Below are positions 45,830 through 58,489 of a stretch of DNA of 64,000 bases, one piece after another. Positions within the stretch are counted from its first letter, which is position 1, and every line of letters begins with the position of its first letter. This DNA is from Gordionus sp. m RMFG-2023 (Eukaryota; Nematomorpha; Gordioida; Chordodea; Parachordodidae), in NCBI RefSeq assembly GCF_954871325.1, contig NC_088778.1, positions 9,829,743-9,893,742 on the forward strand. Direction: 5' to 3'. Below the pieces are notes generated by a model that worked only from the letters and a program-made list of their open reading frames with translations, searched no databases and was not told the DNA's origin. The position numbers and the translations under genes were made by a program.

Positions 45830-46366
45830 TAAATGTGTTTTCCACCATGAATAGTATTGGAGGTCTTCAGGTCCATTTATTTTAGGCCATTGGCTATGTT
45901 AAGTTTTTTATAAAAATAATTTTGTTTGTCACTTTTTTTATATAAAATTATTTTTATTTTCTAAAAAATTTAAATTATATTCGCTATTTTTATAAAGCTG
46001 TTCTTTTTAAAAATGAAATTGTTTTTGAATAAAATAATCTCATCAAAAAAATGAATAAATAAATAAAATTGTTTGTTTAGGGGACATGAGGCCTGACCTT
46101 CAAATTGTAATAATTAGGTATTTATTATATTAATATTATAATTTGTAAGGTTAACTACATAACACATATAGCATTAATCAAAATATAATTTCCACATTAA
46201 ATTTCTTATGTTTAACCACTTGAATGTACATGTTTAAATAAATGTTATGTGTATGAAATTCCCATTTATTAAATTGGCAACGACGAGACAAAAAACATGT
46301 AATATGAATCTATTAAATATTATGAAATAAATTATGGGAAATGATTGGAAAATGTCATGGTAAGTA
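45830..46366. other. Gene-free stretch
   Basis: AT-rich sequence without a gene. TTGGCAACGACGAGAC near 46273 follows AT-rich sequence ending TTTATTAAA and vaguely resembles an old retroelement primer region, but no paired LTR was found. Confidence 0.3.
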
Positions 46367-46673
46367 AGGGAGACCGGGGTAAAACGATAGGCATTTTGCA
46401 TATTTACCATAAAAATTTTAAACAAGAGTCAAACACAACAAATTAAATCTATGTGTAGCCCCACTCCTCATCTCCAAGATAAAAAAAACTTGTAGCCCTC
46501 TACCTATAATATTTTAGAAGCTATGATTAGTTATGTCAAACTACTAATTTTCGCCATGGGTAAAATGGATAAGCACTGGGATAAAGTGGTTAAAATAATA
46601 TTTGACATATATTTATCGTTTTATTTAACAAATATTACAAATTTAAGATATATTTATGATTTTTATTTACAAA

Positions 46674-46856
46674 CTAATCAATACAATAAGGGCATGTAAA
46701 GTAATTATCATAATTAGCACATTTAGAATGTGCCCATTCAAGGCATATTTTACATTTTAACCATTCATCGCCCTCGTGACTATTTTTTATAGTTTTTATT
46801 GCAAATAACAAATTCTTTTTTGATATCTTTTTTCTTCTATGAATTAATAATTTCAA
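46674..46856 (-). pseudogene. PHD-like zinc finger, C-terminus of pogo-type transposase
   Basis: The 60-residue frame reads EWLKCKICLEWAHSKCANYD and ends YFTCPYCID. The order of Cys and His (C-x2-C, WAH, C, C-x2-C) is that of the PHD-like finger found at the end of many insect and other invertebrate pogo-like transposases. It stands alone, since the catalytic domain is deleted. Confidence 0.7.
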
Positions 46857-46939
46857 ATTTCAATATTAATTTGGTAACTATATTAGTAATGCACAATTGA
46901 AATAAATAATATATTTAATAATTATATTAAATTCAAATA

Positions 46940-47260
46940 CAAACAATATAATTTATTACTTGTTTAGGTGATGATCCCATAAATGACCTACTTGCTTCTA
47001 ATATGTAGTCACACAACATCTTCTTCATTTGTAAATATTTGTTTATGATGATCTGAACTTTTAACACCATTTTTATATCTTCTTCTCAATGTTGAATAAG
47101 GTATTTTATATATTTTGCAGACAAATTCAATGCAGTGTTATTTGTTATTTTATATTTTATGGCTTCATCTATTCTATTATACTTACATCTCTGAATATGT
47201 TTTTTCTTTTATAATTTATCATTATTTGATTGATACAATAAAAATTATAATAAATGAATG
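46940..47260 (-). pseudogene. HTH (psq/CENP-B type) N-terminus of pogo-type transposase
   Basis: Minus-strand reading gives NRIDEAIKYKITNNTALNLS, then AKYIKIP and STLRRRYKNGVK, the pattern of a pipsqueak-type DNA-binding domain (EA ... AAK-x-Y-x-IP-x-STLRRR). Frames change within it. It lies upstream of the PHD-like fragment on the same strand. Confidence 0.6.
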
Positions 47261-47665
47261 AATGAAAAATTTAATGTGAATAATTATATATTTTAACCGT
47301 TTTACCCATAACAGCTTAACCCCAAGGTGACATAAATTATAAATATCGTTATTGCGATAGTATAGCTATAAATGTTTATTTTATAGCTAATACATTAAGG
47401 AACATGTGTGACAAATTTTAAGGATGTGTATATTTTACTAAAAGCAAAATATACTAGAAAATGATTTTTATATTTTTTAAGTAAAAAATAGTTTTTTGAC
47501 AAAATATATAAAACCAGGTAAGTTTTTTAAAAGATGAACATAGGTAATAAATTAGATATAAAAATACATCTTCACACCAAATTTAATATCTTTGTGCTCA
47601 AGGGTTAAAAAGTTATTCTCGTTAACATTTTTACCCCGTCAATCGCTTTACCCCGGTCTCCCCTA

Positions 47666-48690
47666 TAAACTAATTTGTAAATGTGATATTTGTTTGAGCA
47701 ATATTAATGTATTGGATATTTTATGAATTAAATTATGGATAAAGATTGTGATTGATAATAAACTTAATTGGAAAATATATTAATATGAATGAATTATGAT
47801 CATGAAATTTGATATTGAAATATTGTAATTATAAAATGGAAAAATTTATCTGATTTAACATGAACAAAATAATGAATTATAAAGCTGACAAACAAAAATT
47901 GGTTGATGAATGAATTTGCAGGAAATTATATGGAAATAGTTAATTTGTCACAAATGAAAATGTTTATGCTGATAGATGCTAATTTAAATAAAATTGCAGA
48001 AGAATGTAATGTATTCACAATCCAATTATTTAATATGAGTATATGAAAAATAATTTAAATTATGATTATTAATAACTAAATAATTTTGGGAAATATGAAT
48101 ATTTAGAAATTGTTGATATAAATTTAACTTTTATTTGGATTTATATGAATATTACGTATGAAAATATAGTGATTAATGGAAATTGATTACTCTTAGTGAA
48201 ATGAACATTATTGGAACAATTATATTGAAAAGCATGGATATTGGTTTTTATGTATCTATGGTAATTTAGAGATTTGGAAAAAGGTCACAAGATACCCAGC
48301 TAATTAAGATACAAAGATATAGGGACGTTGGTCTTTCAAATTAAGTGACCTATGAAAAAACTAATGAGGCTTCAATGAGCCAGATGTAGCCGTATTTTGG
48401 TTTAAGGACTAATGATGACTTTTTGCAGATGTGGGCATATGGATTATCTTTTGGGCCATCTAAGGATGATAGCGATCTCTTGGTCAACTCTACAATAACA
48501 GTGTCCTCATGGGCCAGCCAAGGGTGATAGCAATCTCTTAGCCAGCTATAGGATAACGGTTACCTCGTGGGCCGTTCAGCACAATGTCGACCAATCCACA
48601 GTGGACTTGTAGCGATACTTTGGTGGAAGATCACGCATACAATGGCCTCGATAACGATATTCCGATGAGAGATCAAGCTTAGTTTACAAT
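47666..48690. other. Gene-free stretch with a short repeat
   Basis: AT-rich sequence to about 48240. At about 48443-48580 a unit with GGGCCAGCCAAGGGTGATAG recurs two to three times at 50-65-base spacing. No gene is seen. Confidence 0.45.
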
Positions 48691-49911
48691 CAGGGGCGTC
48701 GCTAGCCTTTACAATCAGGGGCGTCGCTAGCCTTTACAATCTCAGGGGGTTCAACTAAAACAAATTTTGGGGGGCTACCAATTTTATATTATTATACTTT
48801 TTTAAAATTTGCTAACTCTAAACAATTATTCTGAATTTCATATTATATTTTGCATACAAAGTAAACTAACATATAAATAATTAAAACAATACAAGACTTC
48901 AAAAATAATATTTTTTAATAGAAATCTATTTATTACAGTATAAAATATTTTCGATGGTTGATATAAAAAAAATTTGCGTCTAAAGAATTACAAGTTATAA
49001 AAAAAGTTAATTAATTCATACATATGCCTCATTTGATAATGGTTTTTAAAAAACATTAGGCTATAAAATTCTTAGCAACTTACACTTACATTGAGGAAAG
49101 GTCATGAAACTAATATAACTCTCTGTTGCCATTTTAGACAATGTTTTATAAAATAGACTAATAAGAAAAAATTTATAGGCCTTACCAAATTAATAATTCT
49201 TGAAGGTAATATAATGACCAATCCAAATCATAAAACTATATGGTAGTTAGAACTTCCTCCAGTCATAACCATGACACTCACGATGGTAACCCATATCAGA
49301 ATTTATTATGTTAGAATTGATGAAACAAAAACACTAAAAATCTTTAGAAGAAATGCAAATATATTGAAACCTTGAGTTATTTATACGGCAAGGATGACAT
49401 ATTAGAAATGAAACATTTAGTAACTATAAAATAAGAACCAGAGTGATATCATGAAGCAATTAAAATTTTATATATTATTGTCGCACCATATCTAGTTGGT
49501 ATATTATATCTTAAAATAATAGTAGTTCTAGTTGTAATAATATCTAAAATATATACGTATTAAAAATTTAACTCAAAACTGTTTTTCAAAGAAGAAAAAA
49601 ATAGCTTTCCTAAAAACTCGTAAAAAAATAGAAGAAAAGATATCTAATTTATTACATCCATTGTGGGATGAATAACAAGATTAAGATGTTTAATTATAAA
49701 GATATTTTAAATAAATAGATGGCGTTAAATAGTTAAATGCAAATTGTTACTTATATTTATTATCAAAAGCATTGATTAGTAAAATTTAAAAAAATTAACT
49801 GTATATATTATATAACTGTCAAATACGCCTGCAAAAGTGGCATTTTACCTAATATTTTATAAATAATTATATATAATAGAGGATTATAAATTATATGTCT
49901 ACACTTTTTAT
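48691..49911. mobile_element. Element Z (Y family), cut by a hAT
   Basis: It starts CAGGGGCGTCGCTAGCC, with the first 25 bases duplicated in tandem (48691 and 48716). Its right part (49690-49911) is homologous, in inverse orientation, to 10828-11035 of element Y. Homology stops exactly where a hAT end begins (49912). In Y the sequence runs on to a CGTAGCC end, so Z is interrupted. It is non-coding. Confidence 0.65.
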
Positions 49912-49951
49912 CAGGGTTGGCATGTCGGTCAATTGACCGGAGGAGTATTTG

Positions 49952-52382
49952 TGTAAATAATAAATGTAAGGACTTATTTTAACTATTTTTATTACTATCT
50001 GTTTTCATCCACAAATATTATATATATATATATTTTAAAAGTTAATTGAACAACTTAAATATAAAAATAAATAATATTCAAATTTAAATCAATCAACATA
50101 TAAAATAAATAATATTCAAATTTAAATCAATCAACATTCCCCCTCTTCTACAAATAACGAAGCTTCTTCTCAGCAGTCATCGAGAGCTTGTTGTCCTAGA
50201 AGTTTTTTCTGTTTCGATTGTACTCGGTTTCATATTGGTTAACGCATAAGTCTCAAATGTTTTCGTAGGCTTGATTCTATCACGTAGGTTTGATAAAATC
50301 GTTTATTAGAGTTGCGTGAGTTTGTACGTTTATTGTAGGCTTGAATCAATCGCGTAGGTTTGATAAAATCGTTGAACGTTATCGTTGGTTTGATATCCTT
50401 ATCGTATGTTGTTCACATTTCTCAAAATTGTTATTATCATTTTTCATAATTAATCCAGTCGAATATTGGAATTTGGAATAAATCGGAATATATAATTTGG
50501 AATAGTTGATCAAATCAAATGTATGAATAATATGCACGAATAAAATTTTGAATTTTGGAACAATATGTAATAAGGAATGATAATTTATGGAATAAGGAAT
50601 AAAATCCAAAATAAGGAATGATAAATCATAATGATTATTATATTATTTTTTAGGTGTTAAGTTAATCATAGCGTTTTATACTTTTAGCGTTTTATGCGTT
50701 TTATATTTTTAGCGTTTTATATTTTTTGCATTTTACATTTTTTAGCGTTTCCATATTTAATTAGTAGCGTTTTAATACTTAATTTATTTTTATTTATTTT
50801 CAATCTCCGAGGTTAAAATATGCAAATATTATGCACATTTCCCTCTCTTAAAAAAAAATTTAAATTTCACACAATATTTTTCTAAAATAATGATGTTTAA
50901 TTTTTACACCTTTTGTCTTCAAAAGCTTTATTTCAAAAACATTTTTATCATATTAAGTATTACTTTAAGGGTTATTTAAATCAATCCCTTTTAATTCATA
51001 TGTTTTAATTACATTTTAACATATTTAAAATTAAGTTTTATCTTCTTATTTAGGATTTTTAATGGTTTATTTTTAATTATATCTAAGAATTCATCTTTAG
51101 GTTTTGTTAATTAACAACAATTCGTCATCATTCAAGAAATCAAAAAATATCAATATTATCCATTATGATTTTACATTTTAGTAATTTTAAAAATTTATAA
51201 CATGCCTTTATCCTGGCATAAAATTTTAATTTTTAATAACTTTTCTTCTTACGTGGATTAGAATAATAAGTAATCATCATTGGTCTCACAAAATAGAATT
51301 CATAACCTATCGTTCAACTTCCATATCAGTTCTTCCTAGGTTGTCACATTAGGTTAGGTGCTGGTTATCATATTCCAGTCCAACATCCAGAGCCGGGACA
51401 CCATGAAGAAAGAAGCTTTTTGCATGAAAGAACGTGCTAACATCTCCATAGATTAGGCATTGGTCATATCAATAGATTAGGCAGTCACAATAAATAAGGT
51501 AGTCATAATAGGTAGTCATCTCCATAGGTTAAGCAGTCTCCATAGGTTACGCAGTCTCCATAGGTTACGCAGTCTCCATAGGTTAGATAGTCATCTCAGT
51601 AGATTAGGTAGTCACAATAGATAAGGTAGTCATAATAGGTAGTCATCTCCATAGGTTAAGCAATCGTCACAATAGGTAGTCATATAAATAGAGTCATCTC
51701 AATGGATTAAGCAATCGTCACAATAGGTAGTCGTATAAATAGAGTCATCTCAATGGATTAAGCAATCATCACAATAGGTAGTCAAATCAATAAATAAGGT
51801 AGTCATCAATTTCAAATTTAATTTAATTTATACTTTTTTATTTTAATTTTAGGCAAATTTTCTATATTTTATTCTTTTTTTTTTTTTACAAAAACATAAC
51901 AGGGCGCCATAAAAGAAACAAGAAGTTAACAAATATTTATTCTAAATAAAAATTTTTTACCTTTTATAATTTTGTAAATTTGGATAAAATTTTGACTATC
52001 GAAAAGAAAAGTCAAAAAAATTTTATTTGTCCTTATATCATCTCCAATATCGAACGACGAATTTGATAAGTAATTCGTTTACTTTTTATTTTTACTAAAG
52101 AATTCAAGGTAAGGATATTTTTTAATTTTTTTTTTAAAACTTTTATCATTTAACTTTAATTTAAAACGAAAAACGTACCACCGTAACCGGGGCACCATGT
52201 AAATAATAAATGTAAGGACTTATTTTAACTATTTTTATTACTATCTGTTTTCATCCACAAATATTATATATATATATATTTTAAAAGTTAATTGAACAAC
52301 TTAAATATAAAAATAAATAATATTCAAATTTAAATCAATCAACATATAAAATAAATAATATTCAAATTTAAATCAATCAACA
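49952..52382 (-). mobile_element. Non-coding LTR element (TRIM/LARD-like), minus strand
   Basis: Two 185-base LTRs (49952-50136 and 52198-52382) appear identical, run TG to CA in both directions, and are flanked by the direct repeat ATTTG (49947-49951 and 52383-52387). On the minus strand a primer site TGGTGCCCCGGTTACGG follows the 5' LTR (52181-52197), and a purine tract GAAGAGGGGGAA precedes the 3' LTR (50137-50150). The internal ~2.06 kb encodes nothing recognisable. It looks whole as a non-autonomous element and is young. Confidence 0.9.
51450..51810. repeat. Tandem repeats inside the non-coding LTR element
   Basis: Degenerate units of about 20-25 bases on ATAGGTTA(C/A)GCAGTCTCC and AGGTAGTCATCTCAATAG. 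A second simple array (TTTTAGCGTTTTATA) lies at about 50665-50775. Confidence 0.75.
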
Positions 52383-52925
52383 ATTTGACTGGTCAAATAC
52401 GGTCAAATACTCTAAAATATTAATGGCGAATAAATATTTTGATATAATTAACTAGTATGCATTAAAAGCATGTTTATCAATCTTATTATTTTTTTATTAA
52501 AATATAAATATGTAATTTTTCTAAATATAGTAATATTTTTAGTTATTTTTTTGCCTAATCATTGCCGTTTCTCGCCTTCTTTATTTTTTTCAATTCATTT
52601 TTCTTAAAAAAAATAAAAATACCCGATTTATTATAATCATAATATAATTTTTTCATTCTTATTTTTTAATAAATTTAAATTTTATTTAATATTTAGCCGA
52701 GTATAAATTATATTAATTCTCATTTGTTTTACTTACACTTGCTATATTTGGTTTTTAAAATTAATTTTCATTTTAATTGTTCTGGTCAGATTTACGGAAT
52801 ATTATTCAATTCTGGTAAAAAGTTTATTATATTATATTTATAATATTAAGAAATGATTGGAATAATTGGTCGATAATTATAAAATAGTTAAGATTGATTA
52901 ACTTTACAATAATCAAAATCATTTT

Positions 52926-53092
52926 TTGTTAAATTTTAATATATTAGGGATTATGGTCAAACCAAAGCATCATGTTTGGAAACATTTTCAAGAAGTACGC
53001 GATGGTAAATCAGTTAAAGCGGTGTGCAAGTTTTGCAAGATGTCCTATATCACCCACGTTGATAGAATGGTCAAACATTTATTAAGCAGCTG
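52926..53092 (+). pseudogene. BED zinc finger start of a hAT transposase, cut short
   Basis: The frame reads MVKPKHHVWKHFQEVRDGKS then CKFCKMSYITHVDRMVKHLLSSC, a typical BED finger (C-x2-C ... H-x4/5-C) at the start of a hAT transposase. A methionine at MVKPKH is the likely start. The next hAT begins within two residues after the last finger Cys, so everything downstream is lost from this copy or lies outside the window. Confidence 0.75.
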
Positions 53093-53579
53093 CAGGGTTT
53101 TACAAAAATCTTCAAATAAAAATTTGAAGATTTTTTTCGCCCAAAATTTTGAGGAAAAAATCTTTGAAGATCAATTTTTTGCGAAGATTTTTTCGCTAAA
53201 AAAAATTTTGAGCTTGCTCAAAGAAGATTTTTGAGCAAAATAAAAAATATTTTTTGTAAAAAAATCTTCTATAATTTTGAGAAAATATTTTGAGAATTTT
53301 ATAATAAAATAAAATCTTTTGTAAGGAAATCTTTATTAAAATATTTTTGAAATTTTGATCTTAAAATTTTTTGGTAAATTCTTTAAAAATAAAATTTTTG
53401 ATATATATTTTTTTTTATTTTATTATGTTAATGAAAATATTTTTTTTGAATAGGTTGTAAATGTGAGAATTGGTCATAATACCGACTGCATTTTTTTTAA
53501 TATTTGGAATAAGTAATAATGATTATTTTAAAAATGTAATGTCATAATTTTAATGTTTTATATTTAATGTAAACTATAA

Positions 53580-54960
53580 AAGTGACAATTGTCATAATAC
53601 TCATCTCAGAACCTTTAAAAATAATTATAATTAAAAAAGGCTAGTTGAGCATGTTTTGAGATGGTTTCAGTGATTGTAAAGCATATAAAGGTGACAATTG
53701 TCATAATACTTATTTCACATATGTTTTAATTGGAAATAGAGAAAAATGATTATTTCAAACATGAATTAATATAATGTGTAAACTATAAAAGTGACAATTG
53801 TCATAATATTCATAACAGAACCTATAAAAATAATTTTATTTTTAGGTATTAAATAGGCGAGAAAAAATTTTTTGAGCATGTTTCGAGATGGTTTTAATGA
53901 TTGTAAAAATTGTCACAATCGTTATTTTTGAACTTTTTTAAAGCAAGTAGATAAAAATTTATTAAATATAAATAAATGTGGATGTACCATAGAGCAGTGA
54001 CAATTGTCATAATCGTTATTTTTGAACTTTTTTGAATTTTTTTGAAGCAACAGAGTAAAATAATAAATTGTAAACATGTTAAATTGAAATTTAAATGTGG
54101 ATGTACCATAGAAAAGTGACAATTGTCATAATCGTTATTTTTAATCTTTTTTGAATTTTTTTGAAGCAAAAGGGTAAAATTATATATTGTAAACATGTTA
54201 AATAAAAATTTCAGTGAAGATGTACCATAGAAATGTGACAATTATCATAATTGTTATCTTTGAACTTTTTTGAATTTTTTTAAAGCAAATAGGTAAAAAT
54301 ATATATTGTAAACCTGTTAAATTAAAATTTCAGTGAATATGTACCATAGAAAAGTGACAATTGTCATAATCGTTATTTTTAATCTTTTTTGATTTTTTTT
54401 GAAGAAATTATATATTGTAAACTTATTAAATTAAAATTTCACTGAAGATCTACCATAGAAAAGTAAAATTGTCTTAATCGTCATTTTTAATCTTTTTTAA
54501 ATTTTTTTGAACTTACAGGGTAAAATAATAAATTGTAAACTTGTTAAATTTAAATGTGGATGTACCATAGATAAGTGACAATTGTCATAATGGCCATTTT
54601 TAATCTTTTTGGAATTTTTTTGAAGCAAAAGGGTAAAATAATAAATTATAAACATGTATAAATTAAAATTTAAATGAGGATGTACCATAGAAATGTGACA
54701 ATTGTCATAAACGTTTATTTTAATCTTTTTTGAATTTTTTTTAAGCAAAAGGGTAAAATTATATATTGTAAACATGTTAAATTAAAATTTCAGTGGAGAT
54801 CTACCATAGAAAAGTGACAATTGTCATAATCGTTATTTTTAATCTTTTTTAAATTATTTTGAAGCAAAAATATAAAATTATATATTGTAAACATGTTAAA
54901 TTAAAATTTAAATGAGGATGTACCATAGAAAAATGACAATTGTCATAATCATTATGATCA
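53580..54960. repeat. Left arm array of ~118-bp palindrome-bearing units
   Basis: About a dozen units carry TGACAATTGTCA (a 12-base palindrome) followed by TAATCGTTATTTTT. Many also carry TGTAAACATGTTAAA and GTACCATAGAAA. Spacing is about 118 bases in the inner part. Such regular sub-terminal sites in hAT elements often bind transposase; that role is inferred. Confidence 0.85.
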
Positions 54961-54969
54961 TTTTAGAAT

Positions 54970-56016
54970 TTATTTGCTGAAACGAGCAGGTTTTTAGCTG
55001 AAGCCCGTCCATGGGCGGCCTAGCTTAATAATTTTAAAAAGTGCGAGCGAATCGGTTACAAAATTTTAACAATTAGCGGGCTAAAAAATTTTAACTTTAG
55101 TTTATTATTTAAAATCTATTAGGTAAACATTAAAAAGAATCTATGAATATAATTCCCAGGAAATAAAATTCCCATTTTTTAAGATATTAAAAATTACAAA
55201 ATTAGTAAAATAGTCACTATCTCCAGGTCTCTTAAATCTTTCTACATCTACATGTTGGTACCAATTAACATTATATTGTTTATTATATATAATCTTTTAG
55301 ATTTTTCCTCACAGGAAGAACCATCTTATTCTCAAAATATTTCAAATTCAGTTTTATTTGGTATAACAAATAATTCTTAACCCAATCAAATAAATTTTTC
55401 TACAATAAACTCTGATAACAAAAGAAATATAGCAATTGGAGTCAGGAAAAAATTGCAATAGCCATAAACAGAATAAGAGGCCATCCGTCAAACTCGCTCC
55501 TTCAAGGGGGAAAACGTATCGGTTTTGGGTACCATTACATTACAGCAATGAAAATTAAAAAAAAATTTGAATTCAATTTTATAAAAAAAAAATTATATAA
55601 TACTTTTTTTCAATCTGGTGCCGCCTCGCTGGCACCAGCAAATTTCATTTTTTTTAGATTTTTATTTTCTTTAATTCATAAGGCAAAACATTAAATAAAA
55701 ATAAATAAAGGAGGGAGAGAGAGACAATGGGAAAAACGAAAAGAAAAGAAAATGCATTTTTTATATTTTCATTTAACATTCGATTTTTTATAAATATAAA
55801 TAAAAAAAACATTAAATAAATGTATCCCATCCAAATTTATAAATGGGGGTTTTATTTGGCCTCAATAAAACAATTATTTTATTCATTTTTTTTATTTTAT
55901 ATAACATTAATTCCTGATTTTTTATTTCAAAATATAATAAACAAGTGAAAATAAAAATAAAAGGAAAAAACAAGAAAGTTAAAATTAAAAATTACAAAAT
56001 TTTTTTTTTATATATA
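54970..56016. other. Transposase upstream region
   Basis: About 1 kb without a gene. It includes a perfect 8-bp stem hairpin, CTGGTGCC ... GGCACCAG, near 55616-55639. The transposase promoter must lie here. Confidence 0.5.
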
Positions 56017-58060
56017 ATGCAAAATAAAAAAAATCTTAAAGATATTCTAAAGGAGCATTTTTTAATCGATTCTTCTGAAAATTTAGCGACGTGCAGCATG
56101 TGTGACAAAAAGATGAAGTCAATACCATGTAAAATAAATTATTTAATGTATTTTTCAATATATTTTTCTAGCAAATCTTAAAAGACACATAACCTCTCAA
56201 CACCCAAACATAATGAAAGCAGATGAATCTAATAGTGATTCGTCCTTCAATGCTAGAAATACAGCAAAAGAAAAATTCCCAAAAATTAAGATCGATAAAT
56301 CTAAAGTAATTAATATTTAAATAAAGAATAAATAATTATTTTTTAGGTTTTTGAATGTATAGTATGGTTGATTACAGTCCATAATTTACCCATAAATTTA
56401 GTAAATTATGAGGGTTTCCGTATTTTACTAGACCCTATATGTCATTCTCTTCAAATGAAAATAAATACTCGGTCAGTGGTCGACAAAATAAAATATACCG
56501 CATCCGAAATTAGACTTCAAATTATACATGAATTAAAAAACAAGCTCATTTCTTTAAAAATTGATACTGCTACTAGATATAATAAATCAATATTAGGTAT
56601 TAATGTTCAGTATATAAAAGATGGCCAGATACAAGTACGAACACTAGGAATGATAGAACTAATAAAAATTCATACAGGTATAAACCTAAAAGAAGAAATC
56701 CAAACAATTTTAAAAAAATACCAGATAGATTTAAAACAAATATATAGCATTACTGTGGATAACGGCGCCAATATGCTTAAAATGGTTGACACTATGGCTA
56801 GAGATCAATTAAATAATGATAATGATCTATCTAATTCTAATGAAAACAATTTAAGCCAGATATTATTTAATACAAGTGTAAGTTATCAGGAAAATGTATG
56901 TATTGATGATGAAAATGTCTCCGTTTATTCTGATGAAGAAACACCAGAGGGTATTGACGAGGAAAATATATCAGATGATATAAGCAAAAGCTTTGGCTTA
57001 AGTTGCATTAGATGTTCTGCACATACTATACAACTTGCTGTAAACATGTTTATCAAAAAATATTTAAAACTAGACTTAGAGAAAATTCGTATTATAATTA
57101 AATTGATAAAATCTCACAAATATAAAAGATTATTTATAATGGACAAAGTTTCGAAACCCACGCTAGATACTGTTACTAGGTGGAATAGTACTTATCTAAT
57201 GATGAAAAATCTAATGGATAATAAAACCTTTTATACTAAAATGGGTGAATTATACCCAGAAACTTTTATTAGTTTCGATTTATGGGATATTATCCTATTA
57301 GGTACATCAGTCCTTTTCCCATTATACAAATTCACAATGAAATTACAAAAAAGTAATATTGTAATAGGTGATTTTTTTGCTTCATGGCTAGAATGCAAAA
57401 TGGAGCTGGAGGAAATGGATAATAATTTATCTAAAAGTATGTTGGAATGTTTAAACATTAGAGAAAGCTATCTTTTTCAAAATGACGCATTTCGTAGTGC
57501 GATATATATGGATCCTAGATTCCATTATGAAAATGGAAAATATCCTTTGGAAGAAGATAAAATATTGGCCAGGGTAAATTAATAAATTTATAATATACAT
57601 CTTTTTATTTTAGGAACATATATTTGCAACTTGGAAACAATTGCAAGCTATTGACCCTCATGAAGAAAATACAACTCTAGTTATGCCTTCCACTAGTAAT
57701 TATAAAAAAACAAAACTTGACCTTTACATTGAGCGTGATTGCAAGAAGGGACCTATATTTTATGAATTATGTAATAGCGATATCAAGCTAAAAATAAAAT
57801 CGTTATTATACAACAAAAGATTGCCATCCTCACACGATATTTTGCAATATTGGGTTTCAAGAAAACACCAAGATGCAGAATTATTTAAATTATCTCAAAT
57901 AATTCTTGCTGCTCCTTGCACCCAGGTCTCAGTTGAGAGAGCATTTAGTGCATTGGCACTAACTGTAACCTCTCTAAGGACAAGATTAGACAAAGATATA
58001 CTTGATGATATTTTAATTATAAAGCTTAATCGTACATTGTTAAATAATGTGATATTTTAA
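56017..58060 (+). CDS. hAT transposase, BED finger, four exons, apparently intact
   Basis: Exons are 56017-56128, 56172-56305, 56347-57573 and 57614-58060. The three introns (43, 41 and 40 nt) all have GT-AG ends, and the joined frame is open for about 639 residues. A BED-type finger spans the first junction (C26, C29, H43, H48: CSMCDKK then SNLKRHITSQH). Catalytic-core features include SITVDNGANML, CIRCSAHTIQLAV and TRWNSTYLMM. The C-terminal hATC domain has ILAAPCTQVSVERAFSALA. An upstream in-frame ATG at 55945 would add a 24-residue basic extension. It cuts and pastes elements with its own ends. No disabling change is seen. Confidence 0.85.
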
Positions 58061-58489
58061 ATAATTATTTATATAACCTATTTCATTATAAAGTTATTGT
58101 TTACATTGAAATTTTAATAAATAAAAATTCATATATTTGACTGATTTAGATTTTTTGTATGAATAGTATAATCAGAGGGGGGCGTATTTTACTAGATATA
58201 TCCAAATAGTAGTTTCTAAGATCTAAAATTGATTTAAAAGATTAAAGAAAAAATATTTTTAAATTTGTTGTTCCCAAAAATATCATGTTTATATTGATGC
58301 ATCTTTCTAGTTCAACTCCGTTCCGGTTGGCTCTAAAAATTTAACATATATGATACTATTATCATCTGCCCAGAGGTTTAAGTGTTTCCCAACAAGATCA
58401 TATTAACCTAATTTAAAAATAATGGATATGACTATGAGTAATGTGATAATTTCAAAATATATATATTAAAATAATTTCAAAAGGGAGTT

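Larger units (their letters stand above)
46367..47663 (-). mobile_element. pogo-type (Tc1/mariner superfamily) element, internally deleted
   Basis: Ends are AGGGAGACCGGGGTAAAACG and, inverted, GGGGAGACCGGGGTAAAGCG, with TA on each side (46365-46366 and 47664-47665). Minus-strand coding remnants are a helix-turn-helix N-terminus and a PHD-like C-terminus, as in animal pogo/tigger transposases. The DDE core is missing. Confidence 0.75.
49912..53092 (+). mobile_element. hAT (family of 29183), left part, with nested insertions
   Basis: It starts CAGGGTTGGCATGTCGGTCA, nearly the same end as the hAT at 29183. A non-coding LTR element is inserted 40 bases in. After that the GGTCAAATACTCT motif resumes and leads to a BED-finger frame (52926). 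The finger is cut at 53092 by the next hAT. The right end of this element is not found in the window. Confidence 0.7.

Noticed and set aside
46273-46288. Primer site of another old LTR element
   Set aside because: TTGGCAACGACGAGAC is only loosely similar and no LTR pair or coding remnant supports it.
51450-51810. CRISPR-like array of short repeats
   Set aside because: Units are degenerate and directly adjacent without unique spacers, and this is eukaryotic DNA.
53894-54241. Minus-strand ORF of 115 residues, repeated identically on the plus strand at 58846-59193
   Set aside because: It lies wholly in the inverted repeat arms and reads through ~118-bp repeat units; composition-driven, not a gene.
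53985-54959. Two LTRs formed by the arms around 53093-59972
   Set aside because: The arms are inverted, not direct, and the coding part is a hAT transposase.
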